NCBI GenBank assembly: GCA_002427325.1
Contig: DIQS01000015.1
Coordinates: 1-19,085 of the forward strand
Origin: Cloacimonetes bacterium UBA5456
GTDB lineage: Bacteria > Cloacimonadota > Cloacimonadia > Cloacimonadales > Cloacimonadaceae
DNA: 19,085 nt
Reading direction: 5' to 3'
Shown: positions 8,133 through 14,009 of the stretch, piece after piece
Position numbering within the stretch: position 1 is the stretch's first letter
Layout: each line of letters begins with the position of its first letter
Position numbers and translations under genes: made by a program
The notes under the pieces: generated by a model
Seen by the model: only the letters and a program-made list of their open reading frames with translations
What the model was told of the DNA's origin: nothing
The model's database searches: none

Positions 8133-9001
8133 TTATCTGTTCCTTTAATCTTTTCTAATTCAGTGTTTACGTTGTTGAGCATCTGAGTCATGCCGAGACT
8201 TTCAAAGACGCTTTTGGCGCGCAAGAAGTTTGACACGGCTGCGGATTTATCTTTATTTTTGAGGTTTATCTTTGCTCTCAGCCAATATCCATAGCCGAGA
8301 CCGGGGAAGTTTTCATGCAGATAGTCGAGATCAAGTGCATAGCCCAAGTTTTTCTCCGCCTTACGCAAGTCGTTCAGCTTATAATTTTGATAGGCAAGCG
8401 CATAATAAGCGCCGGAGAGCAGCGAGGGGTCTGCCGAAAAGTCCGTCTTCAGCGAGCGTTTATAGCGTTTGCTAAGGCGATCGAGATCATCATATTCGGC
8501 AGATTTGAAGCCGGGCTCGAGATAGGAATCCGCCTGCAATTTATAGCTGAGAATCTGTATGCGCGCATCAATCGGAAAGTCATAACTATCCTTTGCCTGC
8601 TCTCTTACGCCGGAATAGTCCTTCTGATCTTGCAAGATAAAGAGCTTGAGCAAAAGCGGGATATAATCTGCATCGGGCTCGCCATAGCGCACGATTTCTT
8701 CCATCATGTCTATATGTTCTCTCAGTGCTGCATCATCGCTTTCGAGATAGGCAACACGCGCCATGCCCGATAGCGAACAAAGCTTTCCTTTGAAGCTGGC
8801 AAAGTTGCTATATTGTTCATAGGCAGATTGATAGGTGATCTTAGCATCCCTAAGATTTTGCTTTTGTTCGAGCATGTGAGCAAGCTTGAGCGTGTTGTCA
8901 GCCGCAACTTTTGCCGGCGATTGCGTAAGCTGTGGCGGAGAGGAGCATGCCGCAAAAATCAGGAACATCACAAGCGTGAAGAGCAAGCGATTAGTCTTCA
9001 T
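8129..9001 (-). CDS. Lipoprotein with TPR-like helical repeats
   Basis: I chose the ATG at 9001 (MKTNRLLFTL…), because GAGAGG lies 6 nt upstream and translation from there begins directly with a signal peptide; an upstream in-frame start at 9034 would add 11 non-signal residues. The lipobox IFAAC places the lipidated Cys at residue 19. The mature part (about 270 aa) is almost wholly helical, with TPR-like segments such as AYYALAYQNYKLNDLRKAEKNLGYAL and YWLRAKINLKNKDKSAAVSNFLRAK. The gene overlaps the MlaD-like gene by 11 nt upstream and fabI by 4 nt downstream, so it belongs to the transport operon. I do not recognise a specific family. By position it may be the periplasmic or outer-membrane accessory of the MCE transporter, in the place where mlaB/mlaC-type genes sit elsewhere. 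Confidence 0.82.
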   Translation of the reverse strand: MKTNRLLFTLVMFLIFAACSSPPQLTQSPAKVAADNTLKLAHMLEQKQNLRDAKITYQSAYEQYSNFASFKGKLCSLSGMARVAYLESDDAALREHIDMMEEIVRYGEPDADYIPLLLKLFILQDQKDYSGVREQAKDSYDFPIDARIQILSYKLQADSYLEPGFKSAEYDDLDRLSKRYKRSLKTDFSADPSLLSGAYYALAYQNYKLNDLRKAEKNLGYALDLDYLHENFPGLGYGYWLRAKINLKNKDKSAAVSNFLRAKSVFESLGMTQMLNNVNTELEKIKGTDK

Positions 9002-10079
9002 CGCCATCCTCTCCGATTCTGGACGCAGGCGCAAAGGAGCGTATCCTCGAAGTGGGAATCCCCTTTCTGAGCAGAGGGTTATTATTCAGTGCTTCCAGTG
9101 TTTGATTTGCCTTATAAAGCGTATCGTTGAGGTTGTTTATGATGAGCAGAAGCTCCGGATTTGCACGCGCCAAGGATGAAATCAATTGTTCACTGGCGAC
9201 AAGGTTATCCCTTAAAACGCTGATAGTTTCACTGAGCGGCTGAATCAACACATCGCCCTGGGGATCAACCATTTTGCGCACGAGATCGGTGGGATCGGCA
9301 TAGTTTTGCGCCGCTTCATTAAGCGCAGCAATCATGCTCTGGAGGTTCTCGCTTTGCTCAGCCACCGCTTGGGCGATATCAGCCACGCTATTTGCCGCCC
9401 GCAAGACCACGCCTTGATCGGCATTATCATCTTTATTCAAGTTTTCGGTGAGCCGGCTGAGTTCGGCAAGATTGTCATTGAGGAGATTCAGCGTCGTTTC
9501 CCCGATTTCAACCAAGTCTGCCGCCCCGACGAGTATTCTCATCAGCGCACCTTTATCTTTGTTATCATCCTTATTCAGCTCCGAGCTTAGGGTCACTAAG
9601 TTATCTATTATCACAGCGATAGGGTCGGAACTTTTTGGCGAAAGCTGTGCGAGCAAGGCGCGTCCCTCGGAAAAGTCTGTGGAGGGAATAAAGCTGCCTT
9701 CTTCGAGCTCGGGCATAACACCTTTTGCCTTGATATAATCCAGTGAGGTCTTATTTGTGATTGGAATAGTGGTGCGATAGATCACGCTGCCATCTGTCAT
9801 CAGATTGCGATAGCGTTTAAAGACGGAGAAGTTCACTCTGATCGTGCCATTTTCAACGAGCTCAAAGCTTTCTACTTTACCGATTTCAAAGCCTTTATAG
9901 AGCAGAGCGGTTTGCGTGGAAACGCCGAGTGCATTCTCCAGATTGGTGGTATAATGATACCGCTTTTCAAACATATTTTGCCTGATGGCGATGGAGACGA
10001 GAGCTCCAATCAGCACCAATAGCGGCACCACGATGAAAGTAATTACTATTCGTCGGGTATGTTTCATTTTATAATTCAT
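8991..10079 (-). CDS. mlaD: MlaD-like MCE-domain protein of an inner-membrane lipid transporter
   Basis: A single N-terminal membrane helix (about residues 15-36, counted from the earliest ATG at 10091) is followed by an MCE domain (about 44-115), including TTNLENALGVSTQTALLYKGFEIGKVESFEL. A long helical region follows, ending in the family-typical NNPLLRKGIP. MCE proteins form hexameric rings that shuttle lipids between the inner-membrane MlaE permease and periplasmic partners. The ATG at 10079 has GGGA 6 nt upstream, whereas the one at 10091 has no Shine-Dalgarno, so I prefer 10079. An internal duplication is visible: LNKDDNKDKGALMR (172-185) and LNKDDNADQGVVLR (218-231), 46 residues apart. 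The gene follows the permease and ATPase-like genes and overlaps the lipoprotein gene. Confidence 0.88.
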   Translation of the reverse strand: MNYKMKHTRRIVITFIVVPLLVLIGALVSIAIRQNMFEKRYHYTTNLENALGVSTQTALLYKGFEIGKVESFELVENGTIRVNFSVFKRYRNLMTDGSVIYRTTIPITNKTSLDYIKAKGVMPELEEGSFIPSTDFSEGRALLAQLSPKSSDPIAVIIDNLVTLSSELNKDDNKDKGALMRILVGAADLVEIGETTLNLLNDNLAELSRLTENLNKDDNADQGVVLRAANSVADIAQAVAEQSENLQSMIAALNEAAQNYADPTDLVRKMVDPQGDVLIQPLSETISVLRDNLVASEQLISSLARANPELLLIINNLNDTLYKANQTLEALNNNPLLRKGIPTSRIRSFAPASRIGEDGDED

Positions 10080-10095
10080 AGTTTTTCCCATACGA

Positions 10096-10128
10096 ATATT
10101 AGTCTTTCAGAGTGCTCAATTTTGTCAA
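10096..10128 (-). promoter_or_regulatory. Candidate internal promoter upstream of the MlaD-like gene
   Basis: On the minus strand TTGACA (plus 10123-10128), then 21 nt, then TAATAT (plus 10096-10101) lie in the 70-nt gap between the ATPase-like and MlaD-like genes. Both hexamers are good but the spacer is long. If it is used, transcription would start near 10089, which also argues for the 10079 start codon. Confidence 0.35.
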
Positions 10129-10162
10129 GTAAAGTCTTTGCCGGGGGGCTTTTTATGTAAGA

Positions 10163-10783
10163 TTATTGGCTCAAAGTGACTATTTCTGCCGAGATATTGT
10201 CGATAAATCCTTCATCAATGCTGGCGATAAGTATGGGAAACTCTTCGCGTATTTGATTGATAACTCGAACTATAACACTTCTCTCGCGTTTATTGAGAAG
10301 ATAGAAAGGATTTTCAATGAGTAAAACTTTTGGACGGAGCATAATTGTTCTGATCCATCCCAAGAGTTTAAGCTGTGAATTGCGATATGATGCGGGACGC
10401 TTATTCATATCCAGCTCGAGCTCGAAAGTTTGCAGCCACATCTTTAACTCTTCCCGGACTTTATCTTGGTCTATCTTATGCTCCAACCTGCTGATAGGCA
10501 ACATGATATTTTCCAAGAGCGTGAGATTTGAGAGCATTATCCCCTCGTCGAAGATATAACCGAAATTCTTGATAACCGACTCAGTTTCCAGAAAGCTGAG
10601 CAAATCCACGCCATCCACATAGATATTGCCTTCCAATATATTGTCCAAAGCGATCAGTGCCCGCAAGATTCCACGCGGTCTATTGCTCTCTTTATCATGC
10701 AAGATTTTCAGCCCTTTGATCTCGCATTCAAGAGAAAATTTGTCCAAAGCAACCGTGCTGACAGCATCAAAAATTATCTTCAT
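10163..10783 (-). CDS. MlaF-position ABC ATPase-like protein with degraded nucleotide-binding motifs
   Basis: The 206-aa protein follows the ABC nucleotide-binding-domain layout but none of the catalytic motifs is intact. The Walker A region reads HDKESNRPRGILRALIAL (29-46) where GxxGxGKST is expected. The Q-loop position is FDEGIML with Asp79 for Gln. The signature region is PASYRNSQLKLL (130-141) instead of LSGGQ. Walker B is VLLIENPF (153-160), with Glu-Asn in place of Asp-Glu. The H-loop region is ASIDEG without His. Flanking framework is well kept (GNIYVDGVDL; LTLLENIMLPI). I use the ATG at 10783, which overlaps the permease stop as ATGA; a TTG at 10804 would add 7 residues. The reading frame is intact, so this looks like a maintained pseudo-ATPase, not a decaying gene. 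It lies between MlaE- and MlaD-like genes. Confidence 0.8.
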   Translation of the reverse strand: MKIIFDAVSTVALDKFSLECEIKGLKILHDKESNRPRGILRALIALDNILEGNIYVDGVDLLSFLETESVIKNFGYIFDEGIMLSNLTLLENIMLPISRLEHKIDQDKVREELKMWLQTFELELDMNKRPASYRNSQLKLLGWIRTIMLRPKVLLIENPFYLLNKRERSVIVRVINQIREEFPILIASIDEGFIDNISAEIVTLSQ

Positions 10784-11547
10784 GAAAACACCCAAAACAG
10801 CCAAGTGATCAGGATATCGGTGAGGATCACGCCAAAGATTGAGATCACAACGGCTTTGATGGTTCGCTGAGGAACCTCCGTGCTGGCACTCTCCACCTTC
10901 AAGCCTTGAAAGGAAGAAGCCACAGAGATGATCAGTCCAAAGCAGACAGATTTGATGAGTCCGGAGAGCAGATGCGGAAATTTGAGCACGGAAAAGAAAT
11001 CCCGCATAAAAGCATTAAATTCCAAGCGGCTAAACATGCGTGAAAAGAGCCAGCCGCCGATGATGGCGATGAAATTGAAATATAAAACGAGCACCACCAT
11101 AGAGATGACAACGCCGATGATGCGCGAGACAACTAAGTAGCCAATTGGCGAGATGCCAAAAGAGCGGATGAGGTCGATCTCGCGACGTATCTTCATATTG
11201 CCCAATTCAGTAGCCATGGCTGTGCCGCTGCGAGCGATGACCACCAATGCCGTGAGAATGCCGGAAAGTTCGGTGACAACAACCGTCACGAGGATAACAT
11301 GCACCCAGATTCCTTGCCCGAATCCGGCGAGGAAATTATTGCCCTGCAAGATGATGAGCCCGCCTATTGCCAGCGCAAGAAAGCTGATTAAGGGCAGTGC
11401 TTCATAGCCTGTGAAGAGTATTTGCCTGAAAATCACCGAGGAGCTGGCATGACGATTTGATTTCAGGCGAGATATTTCTTGCAGAATCCGAGCAAAAAAT
11501 GTGAAAAAGCCCTCAGACTTGCTTTCCGGAAAATCCTGCTTTTCCAT
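10780..11547 (-). CDS. mlaE: MlaE-like ABC permease of a lipid transporter
   Basis: The 255-aa integral membrane protein has about five hydrophobic segments. It carries the MlaE signature ELSGILTALVVIARSGTAMATELG, continued by NMKIRREIDLI, at 93-127. That stretch holds the coupling-helix region that normally contacts the MlaF ATPase. A second family segment, SSFQGLKVESASTEVPQRTIKAVV (211-234), is also typical. A polar N-terminal tail of about 35 residues precedes the first membrane helix. The start ATG has AGGAG only one nucleotide away, unusually close. It begins 15 nt after the small FlgD-Ig gene and overlaps the ATPase-like gene by 4 nt. Retention of the coupling segment implies it still docks a nucleotide-binding-domain-like partner. 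Confidence 0.9.
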   Translation of the reverse strand: MEKQDFPESKSEGFFTFFARILQEISRLKSNRHASSSVIFRQILFTGYEALPLISFLALAIGGLIILQGNNFLAGFGQGIWVHVILVTVVVTELSGILTALVVIARSGTAMATELGNMKIRREIDLIRSFGISPIGYLVVSRIIGVVISMVVLVLYFNFIAIIGGWLFSRMFSRLEFNAFMRDFFSVLKFPHLLSGLIKSVCFGLIISVASSFQGLKVESASTEVPQRTIKAVVISIFGVILTDILITWLFWVFS

Positions 11548-11562
11548 GCTCCTGTAAACTAA

Positions 11563-11919
11563 CTATTTCAAAATGAAGGTTTTTTTGGTGGAAGTGTAAC
11601 GAGAGTTTACAAATGCTGTGGCAACGACGGTGTACACACCCGGGGTGCAGCGCACACCAAATCTGTCCGTTCCATCCCAAGGGAGATCTCCCTTATTGAG
11701 CCAAGTTCCGCTGTAAAGAGTGCGAACATGCGCTCCATCAGGTCCAAATATTTTTACCGTTATATCCACCTTATGATTAGTATAGACCGTGACTTCACAG
11801 TAATCTTCAACTATGTATGGATTAACATCAACATACATATCTAAGACTTTTATAAGAGCCCCGATTCCCACGGCGGCGAGCAGCAAAATGCTGAGAATTA
11901 TAAAAAAGCGTTTATTCAT
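11563..11919 (-). CDS. Small membrane-anchored protein with FlgD-type Ig-like domain
   Basis: The 118-aa protein has one N-terminal hydrophobic helix (about residues 4-25) followed by a beta-rich domain. That domain contains VTVYTNHKVDITVKIFGPDG and then LPWDGTDRFGVRCTPGVYTV, the W-D-G-x-D-x-x-G…P-G-x-Y pattern of FlgD Ig-like or gliding-type C-terminal domains. It is probably exported and held at the inner membrane, or carries an uncleaved signal. GAGGA 6 nt before the ATG gives a good ribosome site. It is the first gene ahead of the MlaE permease, with a 15-nt gap. Its role in the transporter operon is unknown. Confidence 0.75.
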   Translation of the reverse strand: MNKRFFIILSILLLAAVGIGALIKVLDMYVDVNPYIVEDYCEVTVYTNHKVDITVKIFGPDGAHVRTLYSGTWLNKGDLPWDGTDRFGVRCTPGVYTVVATAFVNSRYTSTKKTFILK

Positions 11920-12001
11920 GATATCCTCTTGTTTATTTTTGTATTGATATTCATGAGTTTATAGGATGCAAGTTTTGTTCCTAAACTAAGAATGCGTGAC
12001 A

Positions 12002-12889
12002 TTAACTCCTCTCACAGAGGATAATTCCACCCATTACCCCTGCCCGATTCCCAAAGCGAGCAAGCTCAATTTTGAGCTCTTTTCGATGCGCAAGAGAGAT
12101 GCGCAAGAATACTTCTTCTCTGATCTTATCAATATCATAAAGCCCCAAATCCATGGCACCGCCACCTAAAACGATGAGATCGGGATTGAGTATATTGCAG
12201 ATATTTGCCAGTGCTTGGATGAGATGGGTCTCGCCCTCGGCAACGGTTTTCTTCACGAAAGCATCGCTTTTGCTCTGCGCGATGATCGTGGGTAAATCCA
12301 TATCCGCAAAAGGAGATTGTGCTTTTTGCAACCTACGCCTGATTCCATCCACCGAGGCATAGGTCTCAAGACATCCCTGCATTCCGCAATTGCATGCTAT
12401 GCCGTCCAATACGGCGATTGTGTGCCCAATCTCGGCAGCAAAACCGCCGGCTCCATGAAAGATTTTGCCATCAACAATGATTCCACCGCCTATGCCGCTG
12501 CCCACGGTGACGCCAAAACACAGGCGACAAGGCTCATAAGATGACTCTGCCAAAGCCATGAGATTTGCATCATTATCATATAGAACAGGGAGAGGAAAAT
12601 CTTTGGGAAAGAGCTCAGCGGGCGACATATCTGTGAAGAATTTCAGATTGGGATTAACCCCGAAGATCTTCCCGGTTTTGCGGTCGATGGTGCCGGGCGT
12701 GCCCAGTCCAACCCCTTCAAAATGAAAATCTTTCACATCTTCTAAAAGAGCCAATATATTCTGTCTGACAGCTTCCAAGCTTTTCTCATGAATGCGAACC
12801 GTGCCAAAGTGTAAAAGCCCGTCACGACTATTTCCTATGCCATATTTGAAGCTCGAAGCTCCCATGTCAATTCCTAAATATTGCTTCAT
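12002..12889 (-). CDS. ROK-family sugar kinase (glucokinase-like)
   Basis: The 295-aa protein phosphorylates a hexose, probably glucose or an amino sugar, with ATP in the cytosol. The N-terminal phosphate loop is LGIDMGASSFKYGI (5-18). DNDAN at 105-109 holds the catalytic Asp107. GSGIGGGII spans 130-138, EIGH 153-156 supplies a metal-binding His, and CNCGMQGCLE (166-175) is the ROK zinc motif. There is no helix-turn-helix domain, so it is a kinase and not an NagC/XylR-type repressor. AAGGAG 8 nt before the ATG is a strong ribosome site. The gene lies 82 bp upstream of the FlgD-Ig/Mla cluster without a visible terminator, so read-through is possible. Confidence 0.92.
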   Translation of the reverse strand: MKQYLGIDMGASSFKYGIGNSRDGLLHFGTVRIHEKSLEAVRQNILALLEDVKDFHFEGVGLGTPGTIDRKTGKIFGVNPNLKFFTDMSPAELFPKDFPLPVLYDNDANLMALAESSYEPCRLCFGVTVGSGIGGGIIVDGKIFHGAGGFAAEIGHTIAVLDGIACNCGMQGCLETYASVDGIRRRLQKAQSPFADMDLPTIIAQSKSDAFVKKTVAEGETHLIQALANICNILNPDLIVLGGGAMDLGLYDIDKIREEVFLRISLAHRKELKIELARFGNRAGVMGGIILCERS

Positions 12890-12915
12890 TTCAATCTCCT
12901 TGTTCCTAAGCGGTG

Positions 12916-12946
12916 ATCATAGTTTATTTCTTGCTTCCTTTGTCAA
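12916..12946 (-). promoter_or_regulatory. Candidate promoter of the ROK kinase
   Basis: On the minus strand TTGACA (plus 12941-12946), a 19-nt spacer and TATGAT (plus 12916-12921) lie about 27 nt before the kinase start. The hexamers are good and the spacer is slightly long. Confidence 0.4.
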
Positions 12947-12966
12947 GGTTTGAATTTCACTTTCAT

Positions 12967-13074
12967 GCCTCACTTACTGATTACTGCTGAGTTTGCGCTT
13001 ATGATATGGTCATGGCGATGACCACATCATGACCGTATCATGACCAGAACTCAGTAAGGAAGCAGTGGGGAGGC
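12967..13074. repeat. Large imperfect palindrome (about 108 bp) upstream of the ROK kinase
   Basis: The inner arms ATGATATGGTCATG (13001-13014) and CATGACCGTATCAT (13028-13041) are complementary at 13 of 14 positions, the exception being a G-T wobble, around a 13-nt loop. Further out CTGAGTT (12987-12993) pairs with AACTCAG, and at the ends GCCTC (12967-12971) pairs with GAGGC (13070-13074), with an unpaired internal section between. The motif ATCATGACC also occurs twice 11 bp apart (13026-13034, 13037-13045). It could be a mobile palindromic unit, a structured RNA or an operator array. Confidence 0.65.
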
Positions 13075-13144
13075 TGTGGCAAAAAGGATGGGTAACAGGC
13101 TTAAATAAGTAGAATTAAGACGGTTTTTCTGTGTTTTTCGGTCT

Positions 13145-13162
13145 GGGAACGTCCTCGTTGCC
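13145..13162. repeat. Degenerate copy of the AACG-TCCT-CGTT hairpin, inverted relative to 13306-13327
   Basis: GGGAACG, a TCCT loop and CGTTGCC form a 7-bp stem with one mismatch. AACGTCCTCGTTGCC (13148-13162) is the exact reverse complement of 13308-13322, so two units lie head-to-head about 145 bp apart. Confidence 0.6.
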
Positions 13163-13289
13163 AGTGAAAACAGAGTTTTCAGTCTAAGGCGACTTTACAT
13201 TGCGCCACTAATCTCAGTTTTTCTGCATTTGTACCTTTGGTAGTTCTGTCTTGGAAATAGCTGAACTTAAGTTTGACTTTATTTGCTGG

Positions 13290-13327
13290 ATGCGCTTACG
13301 CGCATGCGGCAACGAGGACGTTGCCGC
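13290..13327. repeat. Two abutting perfect hairpins, REP-like
   Basis: Hairpin one is ATGCGC, loop TTAC, GCGCAT (13290-13305). Hairpin two is GCGGCAACG, loop AGGA, CGTTGCCGC (13306-13327). There is no base between them. GC-rich stems with tetraloops in an otherwise A/T-rich intergenic region are typical of repetitive extragenic palindromes. No T-tract follows on either strand, so they are unlikely to be terminators. Confidence 0.75.
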
Positions 13328-13423
13328 CCCAATCGTCATGTGTGAAGCCGAGGTTCTCGCCCCAATAGTCATGTGTGAAGCCGAGGTTCCCGCAGCAATT
13401 TCTATGTTTGAAATTGAGCCTTT
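13325..13423. repeat. 33-bp tandem repeat, two near-identical copies plus one diverged
   Basis: Copy 1 (13325-13357) and copy 2 (13358-13390) differ at only two positions (10 and 33). Copy 3 (13391-13423) matches at about 20 of 33 positions. Each begins CGCCCCAAT or a variant and contains CATGTGTGAAGCCGAGG. The array starts inside the right arm of the preceding hairpin. Because 33 is a multiple of three, any reading frame across it shows an 11-residue repeat. Confidence 0.85.
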
Positions 13424-13639
13424 TATTATTTCCTTCAAACAATGATTTGGTTTTTTGTTTGCGGCGCTTTTTTTTCCAAAATACTCCAAATTTCAATAAA
13501 ACAATAGTAGGTTTTCAGAAAGATTAAGCGCGTCCAATAGTCCAAATTCAGCAAAGGTTAAATAGTGTTTAGTGCCCCAAAAGAGCCCAAAACACAGTGC
13601 TTAAATCCGCGGTCTTTTTGCTCAATCGATAAATATTCC

Positions 13640-13667
13640 TTGACTCTTATGCCATTGCTATTAAAGG
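13640..13667 (+). promoter_or_regulatory. Possible promoter element for the SpoVG-aminotransferase-Kor operon
   Basis: TTGACT (13640-13645) lies about 50 nt upstream of the first gene. No convincing -10 hexamer is found at standard spacing (TTAAAG or TAAAGG at 15-16 nt), so only the -35-like box is supported. AAAGGGGGA (13664-13672) may serve as a ribosome site for the upstream start at 13683. Confidence 0.25.
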
Positions 13668-13697
13668 GGGATTTAATAACTAATGTCTGGAGCACCG

Positions 13698-13988
13698 ATG
13701 AATATACATTTTCGTGATGTGCAAACTGGTAGCGTCGAAGCCAGAGCTATCTTAGAGATAGCGGATGGGGTCTTTCTCAACGAGGTCACCATACTCAACC
13801 TCGATGGTGAAATTGTTGTGGAATTTCCCATGAAGAGCTTCGTCGGCAAGAGCAAACGCACCCATTATATTGAGATTATTACTTTTGAAGATAACGACAA
13901 ACGCACGCTTTGGGAGCTTGAGATCAAGAATGCCTATCGCGAGTGGCGCAAGACGAACAAGAAAGTCTTGATTTATGAAGATAATTAA
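13698..13988 (+). CDS. spoVG: SpoVG-family regulatory protein
   Basis: The 96-aa protein (start at 13698, MNIHFRDV…) follows the SpoVG pattern: an opening V/I-x-x-R-V strand, EARAILEIADGVFLNEVTIL (14-33), VVEFPMKSF (40-48, matching the family's FVAMPSK-type loop), then IEIITFEDND and a C-terminal helix ending AYREW. TGGAG lies 6 nt before 13698. An in-frame ATG at 13683, with GGGGGA about 11 nt upstream, would add five residues. SpoVG proteins bind nucleic acid and act as regulators in Firmicutes and spirochaetes. It is the first gene of a plus-strand operon, 21 nt ahead of the aminotransferase, so it may regulate this operon or itself. The assignment is by motif pattern only. Confidence 0.7.
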   Translation: MNIHFRDVQTGSVEARAILEIADGVFLNEVTILNLDGEIVVEFPMKSFVGKSKRTHYIEIITFEDNDKRTLWELEIKNAYREWRKTNKKVLIYEDN

Positions 13989-14009
13989 AAAAAATAAATG
14001 GAGGATCAA

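Larger units (their letters stand above)
12890..13697. other. Divergent intergenic region, about 0.8 kb, palindrome- and repeat-rich
   Basis: This region separates the minus-strand gene block from the plus-strand operon. I see no convincing protein gene. Two small overlapping ORFs around 13214-13489 merely translate a 33-bp tandem repeat. The region contains a large imperfect palindrome (12967-13074), a degenerate hairpin near 13145-13162, two abutting perfect hairpins (13290-13327), the tandem repeats (13325-13423), an A/T-rich stretch (13440-13560) and a TTGACT box (13640-13645) before the SpoVG-like gene. Confidence 0.7.

Noticed and set aside
9001..9034. Upstream in-frame start adding 11 residues to the lipoprotein
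   Set aside because: It would place charged residues before the signal peptide; the ATG at 9001 has GAGAGG at proper spacing.
10139..10157. Possible plus-strand terminator GCC-GGGG-GGC followed by T residues between the ATPase-like and MlaD-like genes
   Set aside because: The stem is only 3 bp and there is no plus-strand gene for it to terminate.
13325..13423. CRISPR array suggested by the repeated 33-mers
   Set aside because: The copies are head-to-tail with no unique spacers between them, and no cas gene is present.
13214..13489. Small overlapping ORFs on both strands (91 aa minus; 64 aa plus at 13251-13445) with 11-residue repeats
   Set aside because: They have no ribosome site and their repeats are the direct translation of the 33-bp tandem DNA repeat, which stays in frame in any reading frame.
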